This document shows positions 35,160 through 45,356 of a stretch of DNA of 64,000 nt, piece after piece; position 1 is the first letter of the stretch; each line of letters opens with the position of its first letter. The position numbers and the translations under genes are program-made. The stretch comes from Cloeon dipterum (lineage: Eukaryota > Arthropoda > Insecta > Ephemeroptera > Baetidae), in the NCBI RefSeq assembly GCF_949628265.1, contig NC_088787.1:6562501-6626500 (forward strand), in the 5' to 3' direction. The notes under the pieces were generated by a model, which saw only the letters and a list, made by a program, of their open reading frames with translations, ran no database searches and had not been told where the DNA came from.

Positions 35160-36715
35160 GGTAATCAAATCACAAAATAATGGAATTTATTTTATTTTTG
35201 GCACTAAATTTTTTGCATGTATGTTTCAGATTTGCAGGTTTGATTTTGAAACAAGCGAAAAGCTGAGGTTTTCCAAGCAGATGCAAGTAACACATCACTT
35301 TGCATTTAGTACAAAAAAGATTTGTTTGCAATGAGAAAAAAATTAATATCTTAATAAAATTCCAATTAAGCTTTAAAAATTAAGTGTTTTTTAATAGTTA
35401 AACACACGTTTGTTGCAAAGAATTAATTTAAGCTGAGTAAATTTGAAAATCTAGAGTTTTATAAGGATGTGACCTTGATCGTTGGTTAATTACTTCCGGC
35501 TATTATATTAAAGAGCAGAGCTAAAAGTAAGTTTATAATTGCTGCGTCCAATCTTTTAGCACTTTGGGTGTTGAACAGAAATTACTGTGTGGACGCACTT
35601 TGTCCGCCCTCTTTTTTCTCAAGCCACTTCTTTGTAAATGACGTGCGAATAATTCTAGAAATCCCATCGGTCTTGCTGAAAAAAAATATGTAATTATTTT
35701 ACTTTTTGACATAGCAAGTGGTGCCGCAGGAGAATTTTTTTTTGTTCTTTCCAACATTGTTTTTCTCTTGTCGCAATTTGACACCAAAGTAAAATATTTA
35801 CAAAAAATTAACAGCTTATTAATTTTATATGGAACAGCCCTTTTTCATTAAACCCTGATCCCTGATTAATTGGAAAAAAAGTAAAACAATCTTCTCTGCA
35901 GTGAAACTAAAAATTTCTGACTGTAAAACAAATAAATAAATATATTTTAGGCTAAAAATAAGACTTGAAATTGTAAAATTTGGACAAATTTACCGACACG
36001 TACAGAAGTCATACATTTTCAGCCAGTTTAGATTATTTATAGCATAGTGCAAATCAAAAAGTTTAATATTTCCGTGACAGTACCAAATCGTCTTAAATTT
36101 ACACCAGCGCCAAAATATTTATAAATGCGAACATTACATTGATTTGAATTTTTTTATCCTTCTTTACATACTTTTTCTAGGTAAACAATTGGTGCATTGA
36201 ATACAAAAATTCCAGCTTCTTCTTTTCAAAAATGCTTTTTAACAATCTTCCACATGCGCCTTGCAGTGGAAAGCACGCTGTGCCGCAGAACAGTCCTCCA
36301 GTGCGGGTGGCATAACTAGAAATAAATTAAATTTTTCTGTTTTCATATTACGTTTTATTTCAAGACAAAGTTCAGCTCAAATCCGTCTCTTTCGGCCCGT
36401 CAGAAGAGTGTCACAAATCTAAACGACAGCCCGTCGATCTTTTGTTACTGCGAGGAAATTTACGCAGATTCTGTCGACGGCTCACATTTTTGCGCCACGC
36501 CTCAATCGAATCCTCTCGCTTATTGACATTAAATTAATATTTATTCACAACTGCATAAATTTTCTCACAGTTTGCACTATTCTTGTTGTGTTTGCCGTCC
36601 TATGATCCCTCCACTCTAATTACATATCCGCACTCTCCACGCGCCTCTTGGCGCTTTTGCTGCCGCGGTTTTAAATCGCGCTCCGCAGTCTCAGAGTCCG
36701 CGCGAACCGCGAATC
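35160..36715. other. Spacer between P7 and P8
   Basis: Contains the P7 3' exon, a minus-strand frame at 35533-35660 with relatives in the other two tandem units (39400-39520 and 45290-45355) and the 62-bp element. The minus-strand frame looks decayed in the relatives and I do not call it a gene. Confidence 0.5.
36253..36315. other. Conserved ~62-bp element, copy 1
   Basis: From CGCCTTGCAGTGG through AGAACAGTCCTCC to GTGCGGGTGGC. Almost identical copies lie at 40171-40236 and 48750-48816, while the flanks have drifted. On the minus strand it could read ALEDCSAAQRAFHCKA, with CTAG or CTTCTAG acceptor-like sequence before it; as RNA it could fold with an inner GCAC-GCT-GTGC hairpin. Nature undecided. 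Confidence 0.6.
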
Positions 36716-36901
36716 ATGCAAGCCAAGCATCTCGTTTGTTTCCTCCTCGTCCTTCTTGCCGTCGTGACGATTGCACTGGCACTCCACTATTCAGTTAACT
36801 CCTCAAAAGGAAACTCAGAAAACGGAACAAATGCAACTCACTCTGCTCTAGTAAATATACTGACGAGAAAGCAAACCTGTCGCCGTGGAAAATGTGATTG
36901 A
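36716..36901 (+). CDS. Secreted peptide P8 (AR/TK type, Cys-x4-Cys), tandem unit 1
   Basis: 61 residues. Signal peptide about 1-23 (HLVCFLLVLLAVVTIALA), spacer with two N-glycosylation sequons (NGT, NAT), the segment HSALVNILTRK and the very short tail QTCRRGKCD. Splicing as in P10, P12 and P13 (ACG|GTAAG; acceptor CCTAG|ACTGG) falls after the stop here. The signal peptide LAVVTIALA is shared with P10 and P12 and differs from the MLF-type genes, so there are two subfamilies. Confidence 0.7.
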   Translation: MQAKHLVCFLLVLLAVVTIALALHYSVNSSKGNSENGTNATHSALVNILTRKQTCRRGKCD

Positions 36902-38031
36902 GCTATCATTACGGTAAGACAAAAATCAAAATTTTTATATTGGTAATTATTTTTATTCAACTCCTAGACTGGATAGAGATGAGGGTTAAAAATGCAGCGA
37001 TTGCGTGTATTATACTGGACTACGAACATTACGATTATTTCACCTGCTTTTGCATTGTACTATATTGTAACAAATAAATAATAATAAATACTCATTACTC
37101 CGCAATGATTTTGTTTCTATGTAGCTATCATAAAAACCTCGAACTTATTTTCACCCTTCAAGAGTAAAATTGTGACCGGAATAATTATTTCCAAACGAGC
37201 GGGCATTAAGTCTTCCCGTGACCGGATTCGATAGAATTCCGGTCACAAAAATGTGCTGTATAAAATATTAAACATTAATTAATGATTTTATTCAACGCAC
37301 ATGCGTGCAACAATTTTAAATCTACACAATTTGTCAATTTTTAAATATTTTTAAGCTTCCCTCAGAGTCAATTTTCTTGCCGTATGCGTTTTATGTCTGT
37401 CGGGAAAATCTGGACCGCACCAGTTCTCATTAATCATCGTTTCAGTTTCAAAGAATTCGTCACAAAAAATCAGTCTATTTTTTTTCTTTGATTAACAAAT
37501 TTTTTTGAAAATGAAATCAATTTAATATATTCCGTTGTTTGATGCAAAGAGCAAAAGGCATAATATCTAGAGTAATCAATTGTTACGGGAGAGTTAAAAA
37601 AAATTGCAGCTCTCATTTCTAAGGCATTCTCAGGAGTGTCAAAGCATTTGGAGATGATGAGCAGTTCGGGGATCTAAAATACCGGCTGCCAAATGTGAGA
37701 GATGGCAAACGGTGGTAAGATTTTATTGAAAATGCTGAAATAGCCCAACAGGCTGGGGGGTCGCACCGGCGCCAACTCGCCACTTACTGGTTTGCGTTTA
37801 AGTGTCTGGCGGTTCAATTGCAGACCTCGGCTCCCATGAGGCGATACGATGGCCCCATTGGGCCTAAGCTCCTCGGCGGCCACTCGGCCCACTTGATATC
37901 AGTTCGTTGTTGTCATTTGGAGCCTGTGAGCTCATAGCCTTCTGGTGGTGCTGACGATGAGCAGAGGTTCAAAAAATATAATGTACTGAAAATAATATAT
38001 TTAATCTGCACTTAAAAACATCTGCAATAAT

Positions 38032-38036
<5 letters not shown>

Positions 38037-38064
<28 letters not shown>

Positions 38065-38065
38065 T
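38037..38065. repeat. (GA)n microsatellite
   Basis: About 14 GA units in a row, preceded by TGTGA. Confidence 0.95.
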
Positions 38066-38582
38066 TAAATTTGCCATCTTGCTGTTTAAATTTCTAAGAA
38101 AATCAGGCGGAAAATCATGATTTTATTTAAATAAATTGTAATAAATGGATCGCGAGGAGAGAAATCTGTTTTTTGAATATCATTTTTCAACTAAATTAAC
38201 ATTTTCGCCTAACAAAACCTAGAAGATGACGAGAATTTAGTTTTCTATTAACCTGTATCCGCACTCCTTTTGAGGAAAACCAGAATCCTAGCAGGCATTT
38301 TATTCCCACAATCTCGAGCGCCATACATTCGAATTGGCCAATTTAAATTTTAGGTCGAATCTTAAGATTAAATCATCCTTTATTTTAATTTAAGTCACCA
38401 AACATTTCAGAAATTAAAAAACCCTTTTTTATCTCCATCGCCACAGGTATTAAATAACTCTTTTGTGGACGTCATGAATCACGAATTAGTTGGTGAAACA
38501 GAATCTTTTCTCCGCATCTCCACCTTGATGCAGAATTAAACATAATTTTTGTTACGTTCTCAGGAGGCTTCCGCAACGCAGG

Positions 38583-38620
38583 TATATATTGTCTCTCTTC
38601 TCTTTTAAATATAAGTCAGT
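38583..38620 (+). promoter_or_regulatory. P9 core promoter: TATATA and TCAGT initiator
   Basis: TATATA at 38583-38588 and TCAGT at 38616-38620, 33 bp apart, 40 bp before the P9 ATG. The same pair with the same spacing precedes P11. TCAGT is the common arthropod initiator. Confidence 0.65.
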
Positions 38621-38659
38621 GTTTCGGAAGCAGCCAATTCCACGCAGTCGACATCAACG

Positions 38660-38899
38660 ATGCTCTTCAGACACTTGTTTTGTTTTCTCCTGGCATTTTC
38701 CTTCACTTTCGCTGTTGCCACAGCCTTGCCCGCCAAAGATCCCAATTCTGACACCCCATTGTCAGAGCAAGACTCGGACGAAGTCGAAGCTGTTCAATAT
38801 ACATATTTTTCAACCTTAACAAATAGCAATTCACAACAAACACGTACAAAATGCCCTGAAGGAACGAGACCACGCGGCAGGGGGTGTGTAAAAGGATAA
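38660..38899 (+). CDS. Secreted peptide P9 (MLF type, Cys-x10-Cys), tandem unit 2
   Basis: 79 residues. Signal peptide about 1-23 (HLFCFLLAFSFTFAVATA), spacer LPAKDPNSDTPLSEQDSDE, segment VQYTYFSTLT, then KCPEGTRPRGRGCVKG. Net charge switches from strongly acidic in the spacer to basic in the tail, a pattern of antimicrobial precursors. The donor AATGAG|GTAATC lies after the stop, acceptor TTTTAG near 38988. Nearly identical to P11 over promoter, coding region and 3' flank, so the duplication is recent. Confidence 0.78.
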   Translation: MLFRHLFCFLLAFSFTFAVATALPAKDPNSDTPLSEQDSDEVEAVQYTYFSTLTNSNSQQTRTKCPEGTRPRGRGCVKG

Positions 38900-40170
38900 T
38901 CATCTCTTAAACAATGAGGTAATCAAATCGCAAAAATTGAATTTGTTTGATTTTTTGGCACTAACTGCTTTGCTTGTTTATGTTTTAGAGCTTTGCTTTT
39001 GCTTTTCTAGTTCTTCCACGCAGAAGAAGCTGCAAGAAACACCGCTTCACATTAAGTACAAAATGGATAATTTGTAATAAGACAAAAATATTTACAATTT
39101 GATTAAAATTTTATTTATAGTTTAAAAAATTAAAGTGTTTTTCTAATTGTTTACCAATTAAAAATATTAAACACGTACGTTGAAAACAATTTATTTCAAA
39201 TTGCGAGGATGAATCTAAAATCGCAGAGTGTAAAGGTAAATTAAGTCTAGGACGTTTCACTGATTGTTGGATATTTATTTCCTGGCTATTATTTTAAAGA
39301 GCAAGAGCTAAAAAGCAAAAGCGGCGTCTAAGGTTTGGCACTATGAGCAGTGCCGAGCAATTATTAGAGTTTACTACGCGTCTGCTCTCTTTTTTTCCAA
39401 GCCAATTATTTGCTAACGACGTAAGTGTAATTCCGAAAATTCATCATTTTTGCTGATAACCAAATATAAAACTATTTCATATTTTGGCACCTCAAGGTCG
39501 TGGCGGAAGGAGCATTCGTTTTTATTCTTTTCTGCTTTTTTTTCCTTTTTTCTTTTTTTACTCTTAGAGTAAACTTTCGTCTTAATTCGACACCAAAGTA
39601 GATTTTTCATTACTGAAAATTGATTAATATTTTTTTTATTTGAATATGTGATCGAATCTGCTTTAACTCCACTAGAAACTATATGATAAATAGAGAACAA
39701 GCTAAAAAAATCTCCTGTGTAGGTAATTAATAAATTTATTTGAATAAAGTTGACAATTTTGTATTTTTTTCATTTTTTTAATTTTATTTTGATTAAAAAA
39801 ATTTCGACTTTGAAACAGATCAACATATTTTCAGTATTGGCTTTTAATTACTAAAAAAATTAGCAATAAATTTTAAAATTTGGAAACATTTACTTAAAGT
39901 TAAATTTAAAAAATTAATAAAATATCAGTTTAGATGGTTAACAGCATTTGTACAAATGCATAACGCGTGATAAACTTTTTGTGACAGTTGGAAGCTTACA
40001 CAAACAATAATAATTTGTCTAAAATTTAACATCATGTTATACATATTACATTGATTTAAATTTTTCGTCTTTCTTTCAACCTTGGTAAAAAATTGGTTCA
40101 TTTAATAAAAAATACGCATACATATGTATTTCTTTTAAAGAAATTTCGTTGTTAAAACACTGGCACGCAT

Positions 40171-40236
40171 ATACGCCTTGCAGTGGAATGCACGCTGTGC
40201 CGCAGAACAGTCCTCCAGTGCGGGTGGCCCAACTAG
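40171..40236. other. Conserved ~62-bp element, copy 2
   Basis: Same element as at 36253, in the same place relative to the flanking peptide genes (after P9, before P10). Confidence 0.6.
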
Positions 40237-40279
40237 AAGTTAATTAAATTTTTCTGTCTTCGCATCTTATTGTTTATAG

Positions 40280-40635
40280 AGAGGGGGAACCGGGACTGGT
40301 TTTTGATCCCGTCCTAGAAAAAAAATAATCCCGTCCCTGTCCCTGTTAGCTCTTCACTTTGTCCCTCTTTAGTCCCCCCCCCTCAACCCCTTACCTGATT
40401 CGTAATTTTTCAAATACTCTGCCTTTTAAAATTAGCCATTTTTTGTCAGTAAGAATAATATTAATATCAATTGAAAGCTGATTTTTTTCTTCAAATTTTC
40501 GTTTAATTTCCGAACTGGAACGTTTGAGCTTTTAATGCTGCCACTGCTGCAAATAAAACTGTCCCTCGTCCCGCTGCAGATTATTCCGTCCTTGTCCCGA
40601 AATAATTAAATCGCGTATTCCCTGTCCCCTCTTCA
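40280..40635. mobile_element. Low-complexity 'GTCCC' element, probably a non-autonomous transposon
   Basis: Present only in tandem unit 2. The left end AGAGGGGGAACCGGGAC and right end 'tattccctgtcccctct' are roughly inverted, and the interior repeats 'gtccctgtccc' and 'cgtcctt' motifs. I could not define target-site duplications. Confidence 0.5.
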
Positions 40636-41023
40636 ACGAGTCATTGACAAAAAAATCACTCTTTTACTGAGAACAAAAACCGATTTTTGCTGTCACTGAG
40701 ATTTTACTCTAAAAATTTTCAACTTGTCGTTATTGATATTTTTTGCGTTTGATTTTTCAAGCCGATGGTTGATGATAATCATTCTCTCGGCCCGTGAAGA
40801 GAGTTCTGGTGACACAAACACACCGACGCAACGAGAGCTAGCCAGTAAACCTTTTGATACACTTCTTGTTGCGTTTGCCGTCCTATGATCCCTCTTCGCC
40901 GACAAAAGCCACTCAAATTACATGTCCGCACTCTCCTCAACCGGCCCTCTTGGCGCTTTTGCTGCCGTAGTTGTGATCATTCGTGCTCCAGTCGTCCGTC
41001 CAGTCGCACAGTCCACGCGAACC

Positions 41024-41258
41024 ATGAACGCCAGGACCCTCGTTTGTTGCCTCTTCGTCCTTCTTGCTGTCGTGACGATTGCACTGGCACTCTACTTTTT
41101 GGTTGACTCCTCAAACGTCCCAGGACATCAGGAGGCGCTATTTTTTCGTATATTCACGGAAGGCGTTGAATGTAACCGTAGAAAATGTATTAAGGTAAGA
41201 AGAAATATCAAAAACTGTTTATTGGTAATTATTTTTACTCAAACTTTAGACTGGATAA
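41024..41258 (+). CDS. Secreted peptide P10 (AR/TK type, Cys-x4-Cys), tandem unit 2
   Basis: Exons 41024-41194 and 41250-41258 (AAG|GTAAGA, TTTAG|ACTGGATAA), 59 residues. The start is the ATG that aligns with P8 and P12; an open frame upstream is 5' flank. Signal peptide about 1-23 (LVCCLFVLLAVVTIALA), hydrophobic middle EALFFRIFTEG instead of the usual acidic spacer, and tail VECNRRKCIKTG. CNRRKC shares CNRR with thanatin but has a shorter loop. Forms the second A-B pair with P9. Confidence 0.68.
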
Positions 41259-43782
41259 AAAAGAGGCTTTAAAGATGCAGCGATTGCGTGTCTTATTGGA
41301 CCACAAACATCACGAACATCTTTCACCTGTACTATGCAACAAATAAATAATACTCATTGCTCCTATGATTTCGTTTATATATCACTATCACAATAACCTC
41401 GAACTTATTTTCACCTCTCAAGATTAGATTGTGCCGCAGACGTATCATTCATTGAAAATATGCAATAAATTTATTAGTTTTCGTTGTTTGAGCAGAAGGC
41501 ACATCTAGAGTAATCATTTGATACGGAAGTTTTAAAAAAAAAATGCTTAAAGAGGAATGAAATAGTGAATTTCCCCGCAGAAATCATTTGACACACTTAC
41601 AGATCAGGTCTTCATGTAAAGTTTGGAGAAAATCGGCTTCAAAAGTTAGAATTGTTTTAAAAGAAAATATTTGAAAGGACTTTTGAAATTTTCACTGAAT
41701 TTGCGCATGTCCCCAAAGAAAGAGTCACACTCTCAGATAGATCTCGATCAAAGGATTCAAAATCATGTGAGAAAACACAGTTTACAGAACCCCACATTTA
41801 TTAAAAAAAACACTAATGTGGTGAGAAAATGTATCTGATGATGACAAAAATTATGTATGTCGCTTTCACATACATACACGTACAAAGAAAACAAAATAGC
41901 ACGTAAATTTATTGAAATTGTTGACTCCGCGTGTCCTCGCACACGTGAATTAATTGTAATATTTCATACATTTTATTTTTATTTTAAATTTGCCATCTTA
42001 CCGTTTAAATTCCTAAGAAAACCATGCGAGAAGCACTGCGTCTTCATATTGAAAATCAAGATTCACTTAAACAAACTGTGATAAATGGAGAAAAATCGGA
42101 TTTTTTATATCAACAATTAATGTAATTCCCCAGAGAGTAGCATAAATATGCGCTGTAAATTTTGGGAGAAAATTTGAAAATTTTTAAAATGGAAAGGTCT
42201 ATTTTGAAAAATGGATATTGTTAAACAATCGAATTTAAATTTTGCTTGGTTAGGAGAAGATCTAAACTTATTTTGATAAAAGTGTAAAAATCAAAACCAT
42301 AATTATTTTATCATTGCTTAGCTGATAACTCTAATGAATTTTTGCCAACAATTATATGAACACATCACTGCTGATAGCTACATTATTTAAAAAAATAGAA
42401 TTTAGTATTAAAATTAATTACTAAACTTCATTTCAAATAAAATAGAAGCAAAAAACCCTATTTGTTAAATTTTTTAAGCAACATACAAACTGCAAACTAA
42501 AAACCTGCTTTCACACGGGAAAAACTATTTTAACTAAAATAATATTATTATTGGCCTGAGAAAGGTCGCTAAAAATTTGAGCGCCAGAAAAAAATTCTAG
42601 CGCAAAGAAAAAAAAATGATGCAGTGCTTATACTTCTTGCCAGCAACGTGTCTGGCAGGGCCACCGCGCAGGAGTGTTCAAGCGGAAGGGTAGCCTGTCT
42701 CACCTGTTTTGGGCACGCATTCTTTTACAATTAGCGCTGTTTATAGAGGAGGATTTACGGCTCAATTAGTCCGTGCGAAAGGAAAGAGGAAAAATGATAC
42801 GGCTTATTTATACGCATTATTTACCTGATGAAAGCGGCGAACGGACAACACGCAGCTTCCCAAGGATGAGCATGAGCAGGGGAGAGAGAGAGAGAGACAG
42901 GTCTTGCTCGGTTGGCAATCGATAGAAGAAGAGACCAGGTCCAGAGAGGGAGGGGTCGGCTGTATGATTTACGACAAGCAACTCAGCTGCAATAAAATCA
43001 ACAAAAGGCGCCTAGAAATCTGGTCTCGCAATAAGTCCGAGTTTATTTGAACGATATTTATTACTGTTTATGATTAATTGGTATGAAATTAGGTTTTTAT
43101 TTATTGGCAGAGTTTACAGTGCATTATCACATCAATTAATTCGAAAAGAAATTCATTCAGTTAAATAGAATAAACAATTAAAGACAATTTGGAAAGGTAT
43201 AAGTCACAAAATTCTTACAATTTAAAAAATGGAAACTAATAATTAAATGATTGACAGGTTTTTATTTATTTTTTTTGCCACTTTAACAAAATTGTCCAGC
43301 GTCTGTCCTTTTTTATTTATTTATTCCTACAATTCAATGAAGGAACATGAATATTAATTAGAACAGTCGAATAAGACTTATAATAGAAGATACATTGCTT
43401 CAGTTAATATATGTTTACCTTTTTTTAGTTTCAGGACGACACTTCCCTTTCTTTCCGCATATCGCTTCTGAACGTAAGATAGTGGACCCAGATATTCCGG
43501 TCCGGCACTGAGTGAGGATGAAAACGAAAGGCAGGAGAGGAGAGAACAAGTGTCTGAAAATCATGTTGACGCGAACAGTATGCGACTGCTTTCAGACGAC
43601 TGCCCAATTTGAATGAGGATAAAAGCGGCAGCAATGGCTCCTCAGAGCGCAAATACATACGCCAATTATGCTGCTGGTAAATAAGTTGAGTGAATTCAAT
43701 GACGAACATAGAGTCAACTTTTTTTATCCCACCAAATTTAATTTTTTTGCATCCCTTGATTTTTATTAATTATTTGCATTCA
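41259..43782. other. Intergenic region between P10 and an Mth relic
   Basis: P10 3' UTR with AATAAATAAT near 41343. 41548-41800 and 42000-42230 are degraded pieces of dispersed repeats ('gagaagcactgcgtctt' recurs at 50487). 42870-42960 is GA-rich. An open minus frame at 43431-43709 has no support. Confidence 0.5.
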
Positions 43783-44175
43783 GCCCAAGTTGGTAACGGA
43801 ACTTTGCTTGGTATGTTTACATCCAAAGAGGCTCCACACATTTTTTTGTTGCACAGGAGGATACTACTTTGCTGAGTTTGTAATTTAGTTGTTTTGCGCA
43901 CAATGATATGGTAATTGTGGCGGTTGCCAACTATTACTGATCAACGATGAGAACTCCATTTTCAATCCAACTATGGGAAATGGAGTATCATCGGTATTAA
44001 TTAAGGAAATTTCGTGACGGAAATATTTAAAAAAAAATCAAACCACAAAGTTTTTCGCGAGGAGGTCATTGTGTGCATTGACGTGAAGTATGTATGTAAG
44101 GAGAGGAGCTTGAGCAGCTGATTTTGTTGAAGCCAGCCCGTCCTCAAATAATCTACTAAATTCATCGAGGGGTAA
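43783..44175 (+). pseudogene. Methuselah-like receptor relic
   Basis: Short piece homologous to intron 4 and exon 5 of Mth-2 and Mth-3: 'catccaaagaggctccacaca', then 'tttgctgagtttg', 'aacgatgagaactccatttt' and 'ggaaatgga', followed by a fragment like the receptor 3' end ('gaggagcttgagcagctgat'). Frames are broken throughout and exons 1-4 are missing. It lies between peptide units, 7 kb before the receptor array. Confidence 0.75.
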
Positions 44176-44469
44176 ATATTGGACACGCTTTTGGCTTTGT
44201 TATTATCAGTTAATCGTTTATCAAATACTTTTTATTTAAATTTTCTTTCATTCAAAATTGAATTAAAATGTATAATAATATAGAAAACAAATTTATTAAA
44301 AAAAAAAACATTTCATAGAGAGCTTTTATCTTCATCACCACATGGCTCATTAATTAACATTGTCACGACTTAGTTGGTGAAACAGAATCTTTTCTTCGCA
44401 TCTCCGCCTTTTGGTGCAGAATTAAACATAATTAATTGTTACGTTCTCAGGAGGCTTCCGCAACGCAGG

Positions 44470-44507
44470 TATATATTGTCTCTCTTCTCTTTTTAATATA
44501 AGTCAGT
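44470..44507 (+). promoter_or_regulatory. P11 core promoter: TATATA and TCAGT
   Basis: TATATA at 44470-44475 and TCAGT at 44503-44507, the same pair as in P9. Confidence 0.6.
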
Positions 44508-44546
44508 GTTTCGGAAGCAGCCAATTCCACGCAGTCGACATCAACG

Positions 44547-44783
44547 ATGCTCTTCAGACACTTGTTTTGTTTTCTCCTGGCATTTTCCTTCACTTTCGGT
44601 GCTGCCACAGGCTTGCCCGCCAAAGATCCCAATTCTGACACCCCATTGTCAGAGCAAGACTCGGACGAAGTCGAAGCTGCTCAATACTATTTTTCAACCT
44701 TAACAAATGGCAATTCACCATAAACACGTACAAAATGCCCTGGAGGAACGAGACCACGCGGCAGGGGGTGTGTAAAAGGATAA
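44547..44783 (+). pseudogene. Secreted peptide P11 (MLF type), broken copy, tandem unit 3
   Basis: Close copy of P9 with intact promoter, signal peptide (HLFCFLLAFSFTFGAATG) and acidic spacer, but the frame ends before the cationic two-cysteine region, so no family-type peptide would be released. The region encoding the tail is still well preserved after the break, which points to a recent loss. It could still express a signal-plus-spacer product. Confidence 0.75.
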
Positions 44784-45348
44784 TCATCTTTTCAACAATG
44801 AGGTAATCTAATCGCAAACATTTAATTTGTTTGATTGTTGGCACTAAATTTATTGCTTGTATGTTCCAGATTTGGTTTGCTTTCGATAAAATAGCAGAAA
44901 GCTGAGTTCTTCCACGCAGAAGAAGCAGCAAGAAATACCGCTTCACATTTAGTACAAAATGGATAGTTTGTAATAAGACAAAAATATTTACAATTTTTTA
45001 ATAAAATTTTGTTTTCAGTTTAAAATGTTAATGTGTTCTTCTAATTGTTCACCAATTAAAAATATTGAAAACGTACGTCGGAAACAATTTATTTCAAATT
45101 GCGTGCATGACTCTAAAATCCTAGAGTTGAAAGGTAAATGAAGTCTGACATGACACACGGTTTGTTGGATATTTATTTCCTGGCTATTATTTTAAAGAGC
45201 AAGAGCTAAAAAGCAAAAGCGGCGTCTAATGTTTGGCACTATGAGCAGTGACGAGCAATTATTACAGTTTATTGCGCGTCTGCTCTCTTTTTCCCAAGCC
45301 AATTATTTGCTAACGACGTAAGTGTAATTCCGGAAATTCATCATTTTT

Positions 45349-45356
45349 GCTGATAA
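45349..45356. repeat. Target-site duplication, left (GCTGATAA)
   Basis: Eight-base repeat matched at 48032-48039; one copy only at the paralogous empty site 39452-39459. Confidence 0.85.

Larger units (their letters stand above)
36902..38659. other. Spacer between P8 and P9
   Basis: P8 3' exon and AATAAA (about 37075), a (GA)n microsatellite at 38040, and from about 38390 the conserved promoter block of P9. An open minus-strand frame at 37674-37892 has no supporting features. Confidence 0.5.
38900..41023. other. Spacer between P9 and P10
   Basis: P9 3' exon to about 39120. 39413-39620 parallels 48029-48180. At 39452-39459 lies the single GCTGATAA that is duplicated around the hAT-like element in unit 3. 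The 62-bp element and the GTCCC element are listed separately. Confidence 0.6.

Noticed and set aside
35533-35787. Minus-strand 84-residue frame between P7 and P8
   Set aside because: Homologous segments in units 2 and 3 do not keep the frame, so coding is unlikely.
43431-43709. Minus-strand 92-residue frame
   Set aside because: No signal peptide, domain or splice support; near a degraded receptor relic.
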